Program-made: the position numbers and the translations under genes
Notes under the pieces: generated by a model
Database searches by the model: none
What the model saw: only the letters and a program-made list of their open reading frames with translations
What the model was told of the DNA's origin: nothing
Origin: Myxococcales bacterium
GTDB taxonomy: Bacteria > Myxococcota_A > UBA9042
Assembly (NCBI GenBank): GCA_009692465.1
Contig: SHZD01000010.1
Location: forward strand, 1 to 54,507
Length of the DNA: 54,507 nucleotides
Reading direction: 5' to 3'
Shown here: one piece after another, positions 25,886 through 35,100 of the stretch
Layout of the letters: every line of letters starts with the position of its first letter
How positions within the stretch are numbered: the stretch's first letter is position 1

Positions 25886-26360
25886 CCGCGCAATTTTTGG
25901 GCTGTTGACGGTCGTCGCGGTGGTGATTGGTTGCGTCACGGCCGGCCCGCGGCGCTGGTATTCCACGACGTGCACTGGTTCGGACATCTGTGACGGCACC
26001 GGACTGTGCATCGACGGCCTGTGTGCGCGCTCCTGCACGACGTCCGTCGATTGTGGCGGCGGAATCTGCGTTCAAAAGCATTGCCTTAGCCCAGCACTCA
26101 CTTGCAAAAGCGATTTTTGTGTTGACGCTAATACCTGCACCGTCGACTTGTGCAACGTCGCCGACGGCATATGCAGCCACCAGCCCAGCAACGGCGCCTG
26201 CGATGACGGCGACCCGTGCACCATCGGCGACGAATGCATCGACCAGGGCGCGACGGCAGTGTGCAAGGCGGCGGCCAAATGCGACGACGGTGACCCCGCG
26301 ACCGCAGATTCTTGTGCCAAGCCCGCTGCGGTGTGCAGCCACGCAGCCAACCCGCCGTGA
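25875..26360 (+). CDS. Small cysteine-rich lipoprotein
   Basis: 161 residues from an ATG at 25875, overlapping the acs stop by 11 nt. Lipoprotein signal [20 protein letters not shown]. The mature part carries Cys pairs of the same style as the large proteins at the window's left end ([16 protein letters not shown], then [15 protein letters not shown]), so it is a short member of that family. Coupling to acs suggests shared transcription. A functional link is not evident. Confidence 0.75.
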   Translation: MKTSRAIFGLLTVVAVVIGCVTAGPRRWYSTTCTGSDICDGTGLCIDGLCARSCTTSVDCGGGICVQKHCLSPALTCKSDFCVDANTCTVDLCNVADGICSHQPSNGACDDGDPCTIGDECIDQGATAVCKAAAKCDDGDPATADSCAKPAAVCSHAANPP

Positions 26361-26373
26361 CCTGCGCCGAAGA

Positions 26374-26509
26374 AACTGTCCCAGAAGAAGTCATTGAGGG
26401 ACTGGTTCAGTTTGCTTACTTGGTGGGTCGCTAAGCGCGCGTCCTGGCAGGCCGACGCGCCGCTTCTGTGTTACGCCAGTCGATCAAGTTATTCATGGAC
26501 AGATCCTAA
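26374..26509 (-). mobile_element. Family-2 element, diverged inverted copy
   Basis: Reads AACTGTCCCAGAAGAAGTCA ... TGGACAGATCCTAAG and matches the reverse complement of the 15910-16189 copies along its length (GACTGGTTCAGTTTGCTTAC, GTGGGTCGCTAAGCGCG). One border shows CTAA. It lies 13 bp after the small lipoprotein's stop. The rest of the 26361-26732 gap holds no convincing gene. Confidence 0.85.
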
Positions 26510-26732
26510 GACCACAGCGCTTCAGCACAAGCGCGGGCGGGTTGAGCACCGACAACTACCGCCGGAATGCGCAGGGCCAACTACCGCCGAGATGAGCAGG
26601 TCGACACCGCGACTGAGCAAACCCAACGGCTGATAATCGCAGGCGGTTTCGCGCGCGCCTTGCGAATTGGGGCCAAGCCGACTACAAGCTGCGGGCTTGC
26701 CCGAGACAGCGTTCTCGATCGCGCTCCAAAAC

Positions 26733-28382
26733 ATGACCACGACTGCTGCCGACTTTGCCGCGACAACCGCGGATGATGATAATGATTTCGCGGCCTTGCT
26801 CGCTCACGAGAGCACGACGACGCGCTTGCGCTACAAGCCCGGCGATCAGGTGCGCGGCCAAGTGGTGGTGATCGGTGAAAAGACCGCCACCCTGCAGTTG
26901 CCCGACGGCCAAGAAGGCTTGCTTGACTTGAGCGGGATGCGCGATCGCGACGGCAAGTTGCTGATCAATAAAGAAGAATTCGTCACTGGCTACGTGCTGC
27001 GCATCCGCGACCGCGTGATCGAAATCGCCCGCCACATTGGCAAGTCGCAAATCAGCACTCAGGTGTTGCAAGAGGCCGTTCACAACCGCATACCGGTCGA
27101 TGGCACCGTCAGTTCGACCAACAAGGGCGGTTACGTCGTCGATTTAGGCAATAGCGCTCAAGGGTTTTGTCCGCACGCGATGATGGATACCCGGCGCATC
27201 GAAGACCCAGTTGTGTTTGTCGGTCAGCGCCTTAAGTTTCGGGTGCTCGAAGTGCGCGGCGACAAAGATGTGCTGGTGTCGCGGCGGGCGGTGCTCGAGG
27301 ACGAGCAAGCGCGCAAGGCCGACGAAACCCGCCTTTTGCTGGTGGTGGGCGCGAAGCTTTCGGGCGTAATCACCAATGTCCGCGATTTTGGGGCGTTTGT
27401 CGACTTGGGTGGCATCGAAGGCCTGATCCCGGCGGGCGAATTGGCCTACGGTCGAGTCAAAGTGCAAGACGTGGTCCAGCCGGGTGAGAAGGTCGAAGTG
27501 CAAGTGCAGCGCATCGAGCCGGGTGTCGATCATAAGGGTCGACCAGTGGAGCGAATTTCGCTGTCGATGAGGGCGCTGGCCCCCGATCCGTTCGCCCAAC
27601 TGGTCGAAGAACTGCAGCCCAATCAGGTGCTCATCGGTCGGGTCCGGCGCGTTGAGCCGTTTGGCGCTTTTGTCGAACTGATTGCCGGGGTCGAAGGGCT
27701 CATTCACATCAGCGCCTTTGGGCGGCGGATCAGCGTGCCGGGCGAAGTGGTGCAGCCTGAGATGAAAGTCCATGTGCGCATTTTGGCGGTCGATGCGGCG
27801 ATGCGGCGGCTGTCGCTGGCCTACGTCGATGCGGACAAATTGACGGCGGTGCTGGACCCCGAAGCTGGGGTGCCGCAGACCAAGACGGCAGCTGTGTTTG
27901 TCGGGGTGGCCAAAGTCGACAAGCGCGATGCCGACAAGACCGACAAGGCCGCTGCTGAGGGTTTGGCCAATGCTCCGCGCAATGTACGGCCGGAAAAGGC
28001 GCCGGTTCCGCTCATCGGAGCGCTGCTCGACGTCACGGTCGACAAAGTCGAAACATTTGGCGTGTTCGTGTGTTGGGGCGCAGCCGGGGCCCTGGGGCGC
28101 GGCATGGTGCCCATTTCTGAGTTGGGCTTGCCGCTGGGCGCCGATCTGCGCCGGCACTTGCCGGTGGGTAGCGTGTTTAAGGCCGTGGTCACCGATTCTC
28201 GACCGGATGGCCGGGTGCGGATGTCGCGTACCCAGGCCGAGCGCGCCCAAGAACAGGCCGAGGCGTCGTCGTGGCTGGCTTCGCACGCCGGGGCGGCGGT
28301 CAAGGGCGGCGTCGGCACCTTTGGCGAGTTGCTGTTGGCCAAAATGGCCCAACCGGGCACCACCAAACCGGCTAAAAAGTAG
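26733..28382 (+). CDS. S1-domain RNA-binding protein (ribosomal protein S1-like)
   Basis: 549 residues from an ATG at 26733. About five S1 modules: 35-105, 118-190, 205-282, 297-365 and a divergent one about 430-510. The clearest are 'GVITNVRDFGAFVDLGGIEG' and 'GRVRRVEPFGAFVELIAGVE', each followed by a His/Gly-rich turn and a final SLSMRAL or SLAYVD strand. An acidic N-terminus (TTADDDNDFAALL) precedes them. Such proteins bind mRNA, at the ribosome or in RNA turnover. Whether this is the organism's main S1 is unknown, because canonical S1 usually has six modules and a different N-terminus. Confidence 0.85.
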   Translation: MTTTAADFAATTADDDNDFAALLAHESTTTRLRYKPGDQVRGQVVVIGEKTATLQLPDGQEGLLDLSGMRDRDGKLLINKEEFVTGYVLRIRDRVIEIARHIGKSQISTQVLQEAVHNRIPVDGTVSSTNKGGYVVDLGNSAQGFCPHAMMDTRRIEDPVVFVGQRLKFRVLEVRGDKDVLVSRRAVLEDEQARKADETRLLLVVGAKLSGVITNVRDFGAFVDLGGIEGLIPAGELAYGRVKVQDVVQPGEKVEVQVQRIEPGVDHKGRPVERISLSMRALAPDPFAQLVEELQPNQVLIGRVRRVEPFGAFVELIAGVEGLIHISAFGRRISVPGEVVQPEMKVHVRILAVDAAMRRLSLAYVDADKLTAVLDPEAGVPQTKTAAVFVGVAKVDKRDADKTDKAAAEGLANAPRNVRPEKAPVPLIGALLDVTVDKVETFGVFVCWGAAGALGRGMVPISELGLPLGADLRRHLPVGSVFKAVVTDSRPDGRVRMSRTQAERAQEQAEASSWLASHAGAAVKGGVGTFGELLLAKMAQPGTTKPAKK

Positions 28383-28400
28383 GCGCACAGGCGGCACGGC

Positions 28401-30572
28401 ATGGCAGGTCTGCTCGATACGCTCAGCGATGAACAGACCCAAGTCTGTCGGCTGCTGCCGTATCCGCTCGCCGCAGCTTGGCAGCAGGTGCTGCAAGCGC
28501 CCACGCTGCCGCAATTGGAAGCACGGCTGCACACCCAGGTTGAAGTGGTGGTGCGCACCCTCGGGGTGCTGCTGCTGATCGAGTATCTGCGCGGTCCCGC
28601 CGACGCCAACGCCGAATTGGTCCTTGATCACCTCAATAAGCCTGAACCTGAGGACTGGCTGGCGGTGGTGACCAAGCTCGGCGAGGTGCTACACCGACGC
28701 ACCGAGCCTGCGGTGATGCTGGCACCGCTGGTGGCGTGGCGCCGTCGCCATGCCCACGCCGATCGCGATGGCCTGCAACAACTGACCTACGTCATCGGCT
28801 TACGGCGCAGTGGTTTGACCGCGACCGGCGTCGAGGAGTCGTTTGAAGCCACCCAACAAGTGGAAGAACTTTTGGAAGCGACGCTGGACTTGTTGGAGTC
28901 GCTGCGCTGGCTAGGAGCGTGGCGCATGCTGCGGGTAGTCGAGCAAGCGACCCTGCGCCACAAGGGGTTTAGTGGTCGAGTACAGGTGTTTGCCGGTGGA
29001 GCGGAAACGCCGGACAGCATCGCGGCCAGCTGGACCGCGCACTTGGTCGTCGATGCCCTGTACTTGGTCGACCCGCGGGCCACCCAGATGCTGGAAGTGT
29101 CGCCGTTGTTGCGCATCCTGCCGCATCCGCGCACCCGGCGACCGCTGTGTTTCCTGTTTGACCGCGCCGAAAACTTGCATCGCCTCACGCTAATCCACGA
29201 CAGCAGCGGCGTTCATGCCGAAACCTCGATTGCCGGGCCGCACGGCGAGATGGCGTTTGAGCAGTGGCTGGCCATGCGCAGTGCTCATGGGGCGTGGCTG
29301 GCCAATCAGGATCTGTTGGACAGTTTGACGGTGGATCCGCTGGCCCAGCAGTTTGCGGTCGCGCGCAGGACTGCTCCAGCTCGGCGGATTTCGGGTTTGT
29401 CCCAGCATGCCTATCGGCGCCAAGTGCGCGGTGAGTCACTGTTCACCAGTTGGCGCAGCCGGGCCAACCTTGGGGTGCAAGTCGCCGTGGCGGTCGCGCT
29501 GGTGGCGGCGGCATTTTGGCTGCTGGCGCCACGCCAAGCGGTGCGAGTGCCGGTGCAAATCGCCGACGAGATGGCGGCGCCGCTGGCCATTCACCGCGAT
29601 CACGAGCTGGCAGCGCCTGAGCCTGCCAGCCAAGTGCGTGCCGAGAGCCCGCCCGCTGGGCCATCGGCGCCGGCGGTTCCGGTAGGCGGGCAAGGCTTGG
29701 CGTCGGTGCCGGTCAGCCAATTGCCGGCGAGTGTCGCGACCGTAGTGGTTGCGGCGGTCGTGCAGGCACCGGTGGTCGTGCTGGCACCGGCGGTCGTGCA
29801 GGCACCGGTTGTCGTTGAGCCCAAAGCGAATCCGACGCAGCCTGAACCGCAGTCCAAGCGCCAGCTTCGAGTACAACCCCAACTTCAAGTGCAACCACAA
29901 CTTGTAGCACCGCCGGTTGCCGTAAAACCGCAACTTGCGGCAGTGGATGTTCAGCCTACCGCTGCAGTGGCGGTCGCCGGTGCTGCGGCAAGAGAGCCTA
30001 GCGCTATTGGTGGTGAATTTAGTACCAAGGGCCTGCGCGACTTGACCATTCGGCCTGCGTACGCGATTTTGAAGTTTTTGCAGGCCAAGGAGGCCGGCGA
30101 TAGGCGCGCCGACTGGCACTTGGCGCAAGCGCATTTCGCCGCTGGCCACACCGCAAAATGCCGTCACCATGCTCTATTGGCCTTGGCTAAGGCGGCCAGC
30201 GACACGGCCGCAAACGACTTGGTGGTCAAGTGTGGCGGCGACCCGCGCCAAGCCGCTCGGCACGCCGATCCAGCTGAAGACGGCAAAGTGTTGACCCAAA
30301 AGCTGTACGCGGAGGGTTACGCCATCATCTATGGTGACACTCACACCAAGGCCGAGCGGCGCAGGATGGCCAAAGAACTGTACAGTGACGCGGCGGCGCG
30401 CGGATTAGCCAAGGGCCACACGGGGCTGGCGCAGATCTATTTGTTTGGCGAGACCAACCGGGCCAAGTGCTACAAACACGCGCAATTGGCGGTGGTGGCT
30501 GGCGAACGCGGCGAGGCGGAACGGTTGGTGGCGGTGTGCAAGCCCAAACACCAGGCCAGCTTGGCGCGATAG
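28401..30572 (+). CDS. Single-pass membrane protein with Sel1-like C-terminus
   Basis: 723 residues, starting 18 bp after the S1 gene, so probably the same transcript. Residues about 1-350 are soluble and helical, with no recognised family. A transmembrane helix lies at about 355-376 (VQVAVAVALVAAAFWLLAP) after a basic stretch, so the N-terminal part is likely cytoplasmic. A low-complexity Pro/Ala/Val/Gln linker (about 390-525) with repeated APVVV segments follows. The C-terminal about 180 residues (from RDLTIRPAYAILKFLQ) resemble Sel1/TPR repeats, with AAARGLAKGHTGLAQIYLFG as the clearest unit. Possibly an envelope scaffold. No catalytic residues seen. Confidence 0.72.
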   Translation: MAGLLDTLSDEQTQVCRLLPYPLAAAWQQVLQAPTLPQLEARLHTQVEVVVRTLGVLLLIEYLRGPADANAELVLDHLNKPEPEDWLAVVTKLGEVLHRRTEPAVMLAPLVAWRRRHAHADRDGLQQLTYVIGLRRSGLTATGVEESFEATQQVEELLEATLDLLESLRWLGAWRMLRVVEQATLRHKGFSGRVQVFAGGAETPDSIAASWTAHLVVDALYLVDPRATQMLEVSPLLRILPHPRTRRPLCFLFDRAENLHRLTLIHDSSGVHAETSIAGPHGEMAFEQWLAMRSAHGAWLANQDLLDSLTVDPLAQQFAVARRTAPARRISGLSQHAYRRQVRGESLFTSWRSRANLGVQVAVAVALVAAAFWLLAPRQAVRVPVQIADEMAAPLAIHRDHELAAPEPASQVRAESPPAGPSAPAVPVGGQGLASVPVSQLPASVATVVVAAVVQAPVVVLAPAVVQAPVVVEPKANPTQPEPQSKRQLRVQPQLQVQPQLVAPPVAVKPQLAAVDVQPTAAVAVAGAAAREPSAIGGEFSTKGLRDLTIRPAYAILKFLQAKEAGDRRADWHLAQAHFAAGHTAKCRHHALLALAKAASDTAANDLVVKCGGDPRQAARHADPAEDGKVLTQKLYAEGYAIIYGDTHTKAERRRMAKELYSDAAARGLAKGHTGLAQIYLFGETNRAKCYKHAQLAVVAGERGEAERLVAVCKPKHQASLAR

Positions 30573-30640
30573 ACCGAGCGCTCCAACTTGGCGCGATAGA
30601 CCGAGCGCTCCAACTTGGCGCGATAGACCGAGCGCTCCAA
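30560..30640. repeat. 27-nt tandem array covering the gene end, 3 copies
   Basis: CTTGGCGCGATAGACCGAGC plus GCTCCAA repeats at 30560, 30587 and 30614, with a partial fourth copy. The unit is in frame with the upstream gene, and each copy reads LAR-stop, so the stop codon is present in triplicate. Confidence 0.92.
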
Positions 30641-31098
30641 CTTGGCGACTGCCGCTCGAGCTGCTTGCCGATTAGCCCCTCTAACCGCAAAACATCCATA
30701 AAACCAATGGGAACTACCACTGGGTGGCCAAGTGCGCCTACGAAGTCTATCAAAGCAAACCGTATTGGCAGCCGATAAAAGTTGATACCGAAGACTTATG
30801 CGGGACCACTCTGGGCGCCCAGTGGCGGCTGTTGGCCGAAAGTGACTTGGCGCTGTGGCAGCCTGAGGCGTTCACCCTCATCCACGAAGCGATCGCGCCG
30901 TCTACCTTGCTGTGGGGATCCAACTACTTTTCGCTTGACGTGTACCTGCGCGGCACCGACGGCACGCTCAAAGTCGGAAAGTTGAAAGCGGGCGCAGCGA
31001 CCGTGCCCGTGCCATTCAAAGACGATGGCTCAGGGTCGCTGGAGGGCAAGTGGAGCGTGCGTTGCGTGCGCATTCTGCCGGTTATTCCTGTTAAATAA
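30641..31098 (+). pseudogene. Gene fragment inside a duplicated junction (DUF1566-like tail)
   Basis: After an in-frame TAA (30682) the plus strand reads NGNYHWVAKCAYEVYQ and continues with protein-like sequence (GTTLGAQWRLLAESDLALWQ ... LEGKWSVRCVRILP) to TAA at 31098. The pattern resembles the C-terminal part of DUF1566-type domains. The only in-frame start is GTG 30724, inside the conserved-looking part and without a ribosome site, so the 5' end seems lost. The first about 100 bp also match, on the minus strand, the tail of the TetR gene (GFMDVLRLEG versus GFMEVLGLVG). Confidence 0.5.
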
Positions 31099-31316
31099 CA
31101 ATACTTTGCCAGACGCCGCACCGACTCGACGGCGGCCTGCATCGCCCAAATTCCCCACGCAGATTCCCCGCGGCCCCCGATTTGGGATGCAGATCAAGGA
31201 ACAAGGAGCTTGACGACTGAGGCGTACTTGTGTACGCCGATGAGACAGTCCTGCGAACTGCCTAGGAGGAAAGCGCCGCAGCGACGCGCAGATGCGCCCA
31301 AAGCGGGGGATCGCGG

Positions 31317-31470
31317 ATCGTTGGCCAAGGGCCACCCAGCGCTAGCGCATGTCTCTTGGTTCGGCGAAATCAACCGGGCTAATGGCTATAGACACGCGCA
31401 ATTGGCGGTAGCTGCCCGTTCCCGCTACCTGCCCACCAACCCCACCAACCCCAAAACCTCCATAAATCCA
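31317..31470 (+). pseudogene. Partial duplicate of the Sel1 gene's 3' end
   Basis: Reads SLAKGHPALAHVSWFGEINR and GYRHAQLAVAA, matching GLAKGHTGLAQIYLFGETNR and CYKHAQLAVVA near 30405-30510 at both DNA and protein level. Immediately after it comes the genuine TetR 3' end. No start codon or complete frame. 31099-31316 holds no gene. Confidence 0.75.
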
Positions 31471-32039
31471 ACAACCGCTCGGCCGGCGTCGGCGCCATCG
31501 GGATCGGCAATTTCTTGGACCAACAGGCCCAAGTAACCGCCAAACACCGCCGCCGCCAGCCCCGCCAACGCTTCCTCGCCCACTTTGCCCGCCAACGCCG
31601 GCCGCAGCATGTCGCCGACCGCCGATCGCGCCCGCTGGTAAAACAGGGCCAGCGCCGCCCGCAGCGCCTCATCGCGACGGGACTGCACCGAAGAGTCGAG
31701 CCACAGCGGCGCCATCACCCGCCCTCGCTTGAGTTCACGCGCCAACGCTGCGGTGGTTTGCGCCACATAATCAGGGGACTTGAGCGCCGCCTGAAACTGG
31801 CTGAGCATTTGCTCCATCACTTGCTGGGTCCACGCCTCCAAGATGTCGATGAACACATCGTGCTTGCTGGCGTAGTGCCAGTAGAACGCGCCTTTGGACA
31901 CGCCGGCGCCATCGCAGATCGCGGTAACGCTAGTATTTTCATAGCCGTGGTCGCGAAACAACCGATAGGCCGCCGTGCGCAGGGTCTCTTTGCGGGTCTT
32001 GCTCGGATCGACACCATCAGTCTTGCGCGGGCGGGGCAT
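31425..32039 (-). CDS. TetR/AcrR-family transcriptional regulator, candidate regulator of the synthase operon
   Basis: 204 residues. The ATG at 32039 is preceded by AAGGAA. The N-terminal helix-turn-helix (about 15-62) is typical: TAAYRLFRDHGYENTSVTAI, then GVSKGAFYWHYASKHDVF. The C-terminal helical ligand/dimer domain is diverse. It lies 141 bp downstream of the carboxylase gene in the same direction, so it is probably the last gene of the fas-acpS-acc transcript. TetR regulators control fas-acpS in mycobacteria (FasR), so a role in sensing acyl-CoA or acyl groups is a reasonable inference. Its last residues (VLGLVGLVGR) lie in the duplicated junction. Confidence 0.88.
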   Translation of the reverse strand: MPRPRKTDGVDPSKTRKETLRTAAYRLFRDHGYENTSVTAICDGAGVSKGAFYWHYASKHDVFIDILEAWTQQVMEQMLSQFQAALKSPDYVAQTTAALARELKRGRVMAPLWLDSSVQSRRDEALRAALALFYQRARSAVGDMLRPALAGKVGEEALAGLAAAVFGGYLGLLVQEIADPDGADAGRAVVGFMEVLGLVGLVGR

Positions 32040-32180
32040 AGCGGTTCCTTAGCGGTGAGTACCCAAAACCAGACGGGGTGGCCCAAGCTGTGGCCTGCGC
32101 TTGGACCGAGCAGCATCCAGAGTGCGCAGGCTTCGCACTTGCACTCGACCTGAGCAGTGGCGTAGCGGTGACAGGCGGTG

Positions 32181-35100
32181 TCAGCCCGTCGGCAACACTA
32201 CCGATGGCGGCACTTGCACCGCCCAGCGCGGACGCCCACTGCCGTGTTTGACCTGCAGCAACCGCTCAATCAACTCGGGTCGAATCCGGTCGGCGGCGAT
32301 CACTGCGTCGAGCGAACCGACAGCCACCGCTCGCGCAACGCTGTGAATGGCATCAAACTCGCGCGCCACTTCAGCTTGCTTGTCCAGCGTCACTTCGGCG
32401 ATGGCGCGCTCCAGTTTTTCGCGCAATCGCGGTCGCTTAGTGGCCGGCGCTGCCTCCAGAGCCGCACGAGCGGCTTGGGTGCGCGGATCGGCATCGACGC
32501 GTTGGCGAACTAACCGCGGAAACACCACTGCGGCGGCTGGGGCTCCGCCGATCACGCTGGCAAAACTGCCGTGCAAGGCGATGGCTTGCAGATTGGGATT
32601 GAGCGCTTTGCTGAAAACCACATAGGCCCCGCCGTGGTAGCGACCGATGACGAGGAAAATGATCGGGCCGACAAATTCGACCACTGCCCGGCCAATCTCG
32701 GCGCCGTACTCCAATTGGCAGCGGCGCATCGATTCGGGGCTGCCGTCAAAGCCGCTCAGATTGGCCAACACCACCGCCGGGCGGTTGCCGCTGCAGGCGC
32801 GCAATGCCCGCGCGACCTTCTTGCTCGATTGCGGAAACAAGGTGCCGCCACTAAACGTATCAGGGCCGTCGTTGGGGATTTGGCCGCGCCGGGCCAACGG
32901 CCGGCTCTCAAAACCGATGACACACACCGGCATGCCGCCCAAATGGGCGTCCAACACCACCGCCGTTTCGGCTTCGCGCCACCACGCCCAGCGCTCCAAG
33001 CAGCCGCCATCCTTGTCGACGACCGTGGCCATAACAGCCCGAATAGCAAATGGTTTCTTGCGGCCTGGATTGTGGGCTTCGTCAAACAGTTCGCCCACCG
33101 TGGCAAAACCATTGCCTTCGCCACGGTACGGCTCGCCCAACACTGAGCGATCGACGGGATCGGTGGAGGCAAACGCCCGCGGCCCTTGCTCGCCGCGCCG
33201 ACACCACGTCAGCCAGTAGTGCTCAAACAGCGTCGCGTAGGCCTGACCCAAGTCGGCCGCCAAGTACTGGGCCTCGCCGTTGGGGCCCATAATGCGGTCA
33301 AAGCCGCCGATGCCGCGCTCGTCTTCGGCCGCTACACTGCCGGAGACCTCCAGCGCCCGCTTGCCGGTCAGCACCATCGCCGCTTCGGGGGTCATGATCA
33401 GCACGCCGCGGTGGTGGGTCAGCATGGTCGCCATCGCGTTCCAGTAACTCTGCGCGCCGACGCAGGTGCCGGCGACGATGATGTGAACAATGCCGCCGGT
33501 GCGGGTGAATTCGACAATCCGCCGCAGCACCCGCGCCGTCCAGTCGAGGTTTTCAGTGCCGCTGTCCATGGCGATGCGAGCGCCAGACGACACCGGGATC
33601 CACTCGATCGGCGCGCCCAGCGATTCGGCGAGGTCAAAAGCAGCTAAAATTCGCCGACATTCGGCCTCACCCAGCGCGCCCATCGCCCGCAGCGGGTCCG
33701 ACAGCAGCAACACGCGCTCAATGCCCTCGGGGTGTTTGCGGGTGTGGTGGCGAATCAGCCCAACCACCACCCCGGCGCTATTGTCGGCTTCGGCGCGCTG
33801 CACGGGCACCAGGCGCAGGCCATCGGCATCCAAATCGTATTCGCTAAATCGGCCTTGCTGCATGTCGGGGTGCGGTGCCGCCGCCGTGTGTCCGCCGTGC
33901 GACTGCAACAACCGCACAATATCATAGGGACAATGCACCCCGAGCCGCCGAGCCGCCACCCGCCGTTGGCCCAGCGGATCCAAGGTCCGCACCAAGTCTT
34001 GGGTCAACGGTTCTTCGCGGACCTCAAAACGGTGGCGGCCTTGGGTTTGCAAACTCAGAGCCAGCGGCCGCGCTTGAGCGCTTTTGGCGTCGAACAAGTG
34101 AGTGTGAATCACCACTTTTTCCAGCCCGAGCCCGCGTCCCTGTGGCAAATAGCGCCGCCCCAGCTTGGCAATTTCGGCCGGTCGCAGTCGCAACACCTTG
34201 CGGACAAACAGCACCACCCGATTGTTATGCAAGCGCTTTTTTGGGTCGCGCTGGCTTTGCTCGGCGCGCAGCAACCGCGTCGCCTCCAACCATGCCAGCT
34301 CAAACGGCACCAGCCGCGGATCGGTGGGGGCAACCAGCGAATCCGGGGCGTCACTGACTTCGGCCACTACCACAATGCGCTCGTCGTCGGCGTTGTCTTT
34401 GGCCCGCAGGTGCAGCGCCACCAGTGGGGCGGGCGCCGGCAGTTGGGCGAGGTTAAAGTTCTTGTAGCGCCACAATTCCAGCCGCAGTGCCGTTTCGCGG
34501 TCCACTCCGACTGGCAATACCATGTCGGCCAGCAACGCCTCTGCTTGCGGATGGCCTTGCAGCAATTCCGGGACCACCGCTGCCATTTCTCCAGACTGGG
34601 CACGGGCTGCGCGCAAGGCCTGCCATTTGGGCGCTAATTCCAGTGCCAGCAGCGCATGATGGGCGTTGTCGGCCACCGCGGGATGAGCGACCGGGGCAAA
34701 GCGCAGCCACTCGACCAGCGTTTCGCTCAAGCAGTCGGGCAGCGCCACCCCTGCGGCCTGCATGCCGATAATCGCGCGCAACAGCGTAGACGCACAGCGG
34801 TAGCGCAATTCTCCGTCGGCGTGGGCCGCGGTCATCCGCCACAGTGCCTGACGCGCAGCCGGATCCGCCGACAACTGCGCCACCCCAAACCGAGCCAGCG
34901 CGCGCTCGATACGGACCTTGAGCGCAGGATCGCAGCGGGCGTCGCCCAAATGCAGGCGGCGGCACAAGTCAAAAAAGGCAAACTCGGCGGTATGCCCGGC
35001 GGCAGCAGCGTCGTCCATGGGCTCACGGGCCAGGCAGGCCTGAACCGCGGCGAAGTCATCGACCACATCCAAAAGCGGCAGCCAACGCTGCGGATGGCGT

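Noticed and set aside
27144-28631. 495-codon minus-strand frame opposite the S1-domain gene
   Set aside because: His/Gln/Arg-rich shadow of a GC-rich gene whose own strand encodes recognisable S1 modules.
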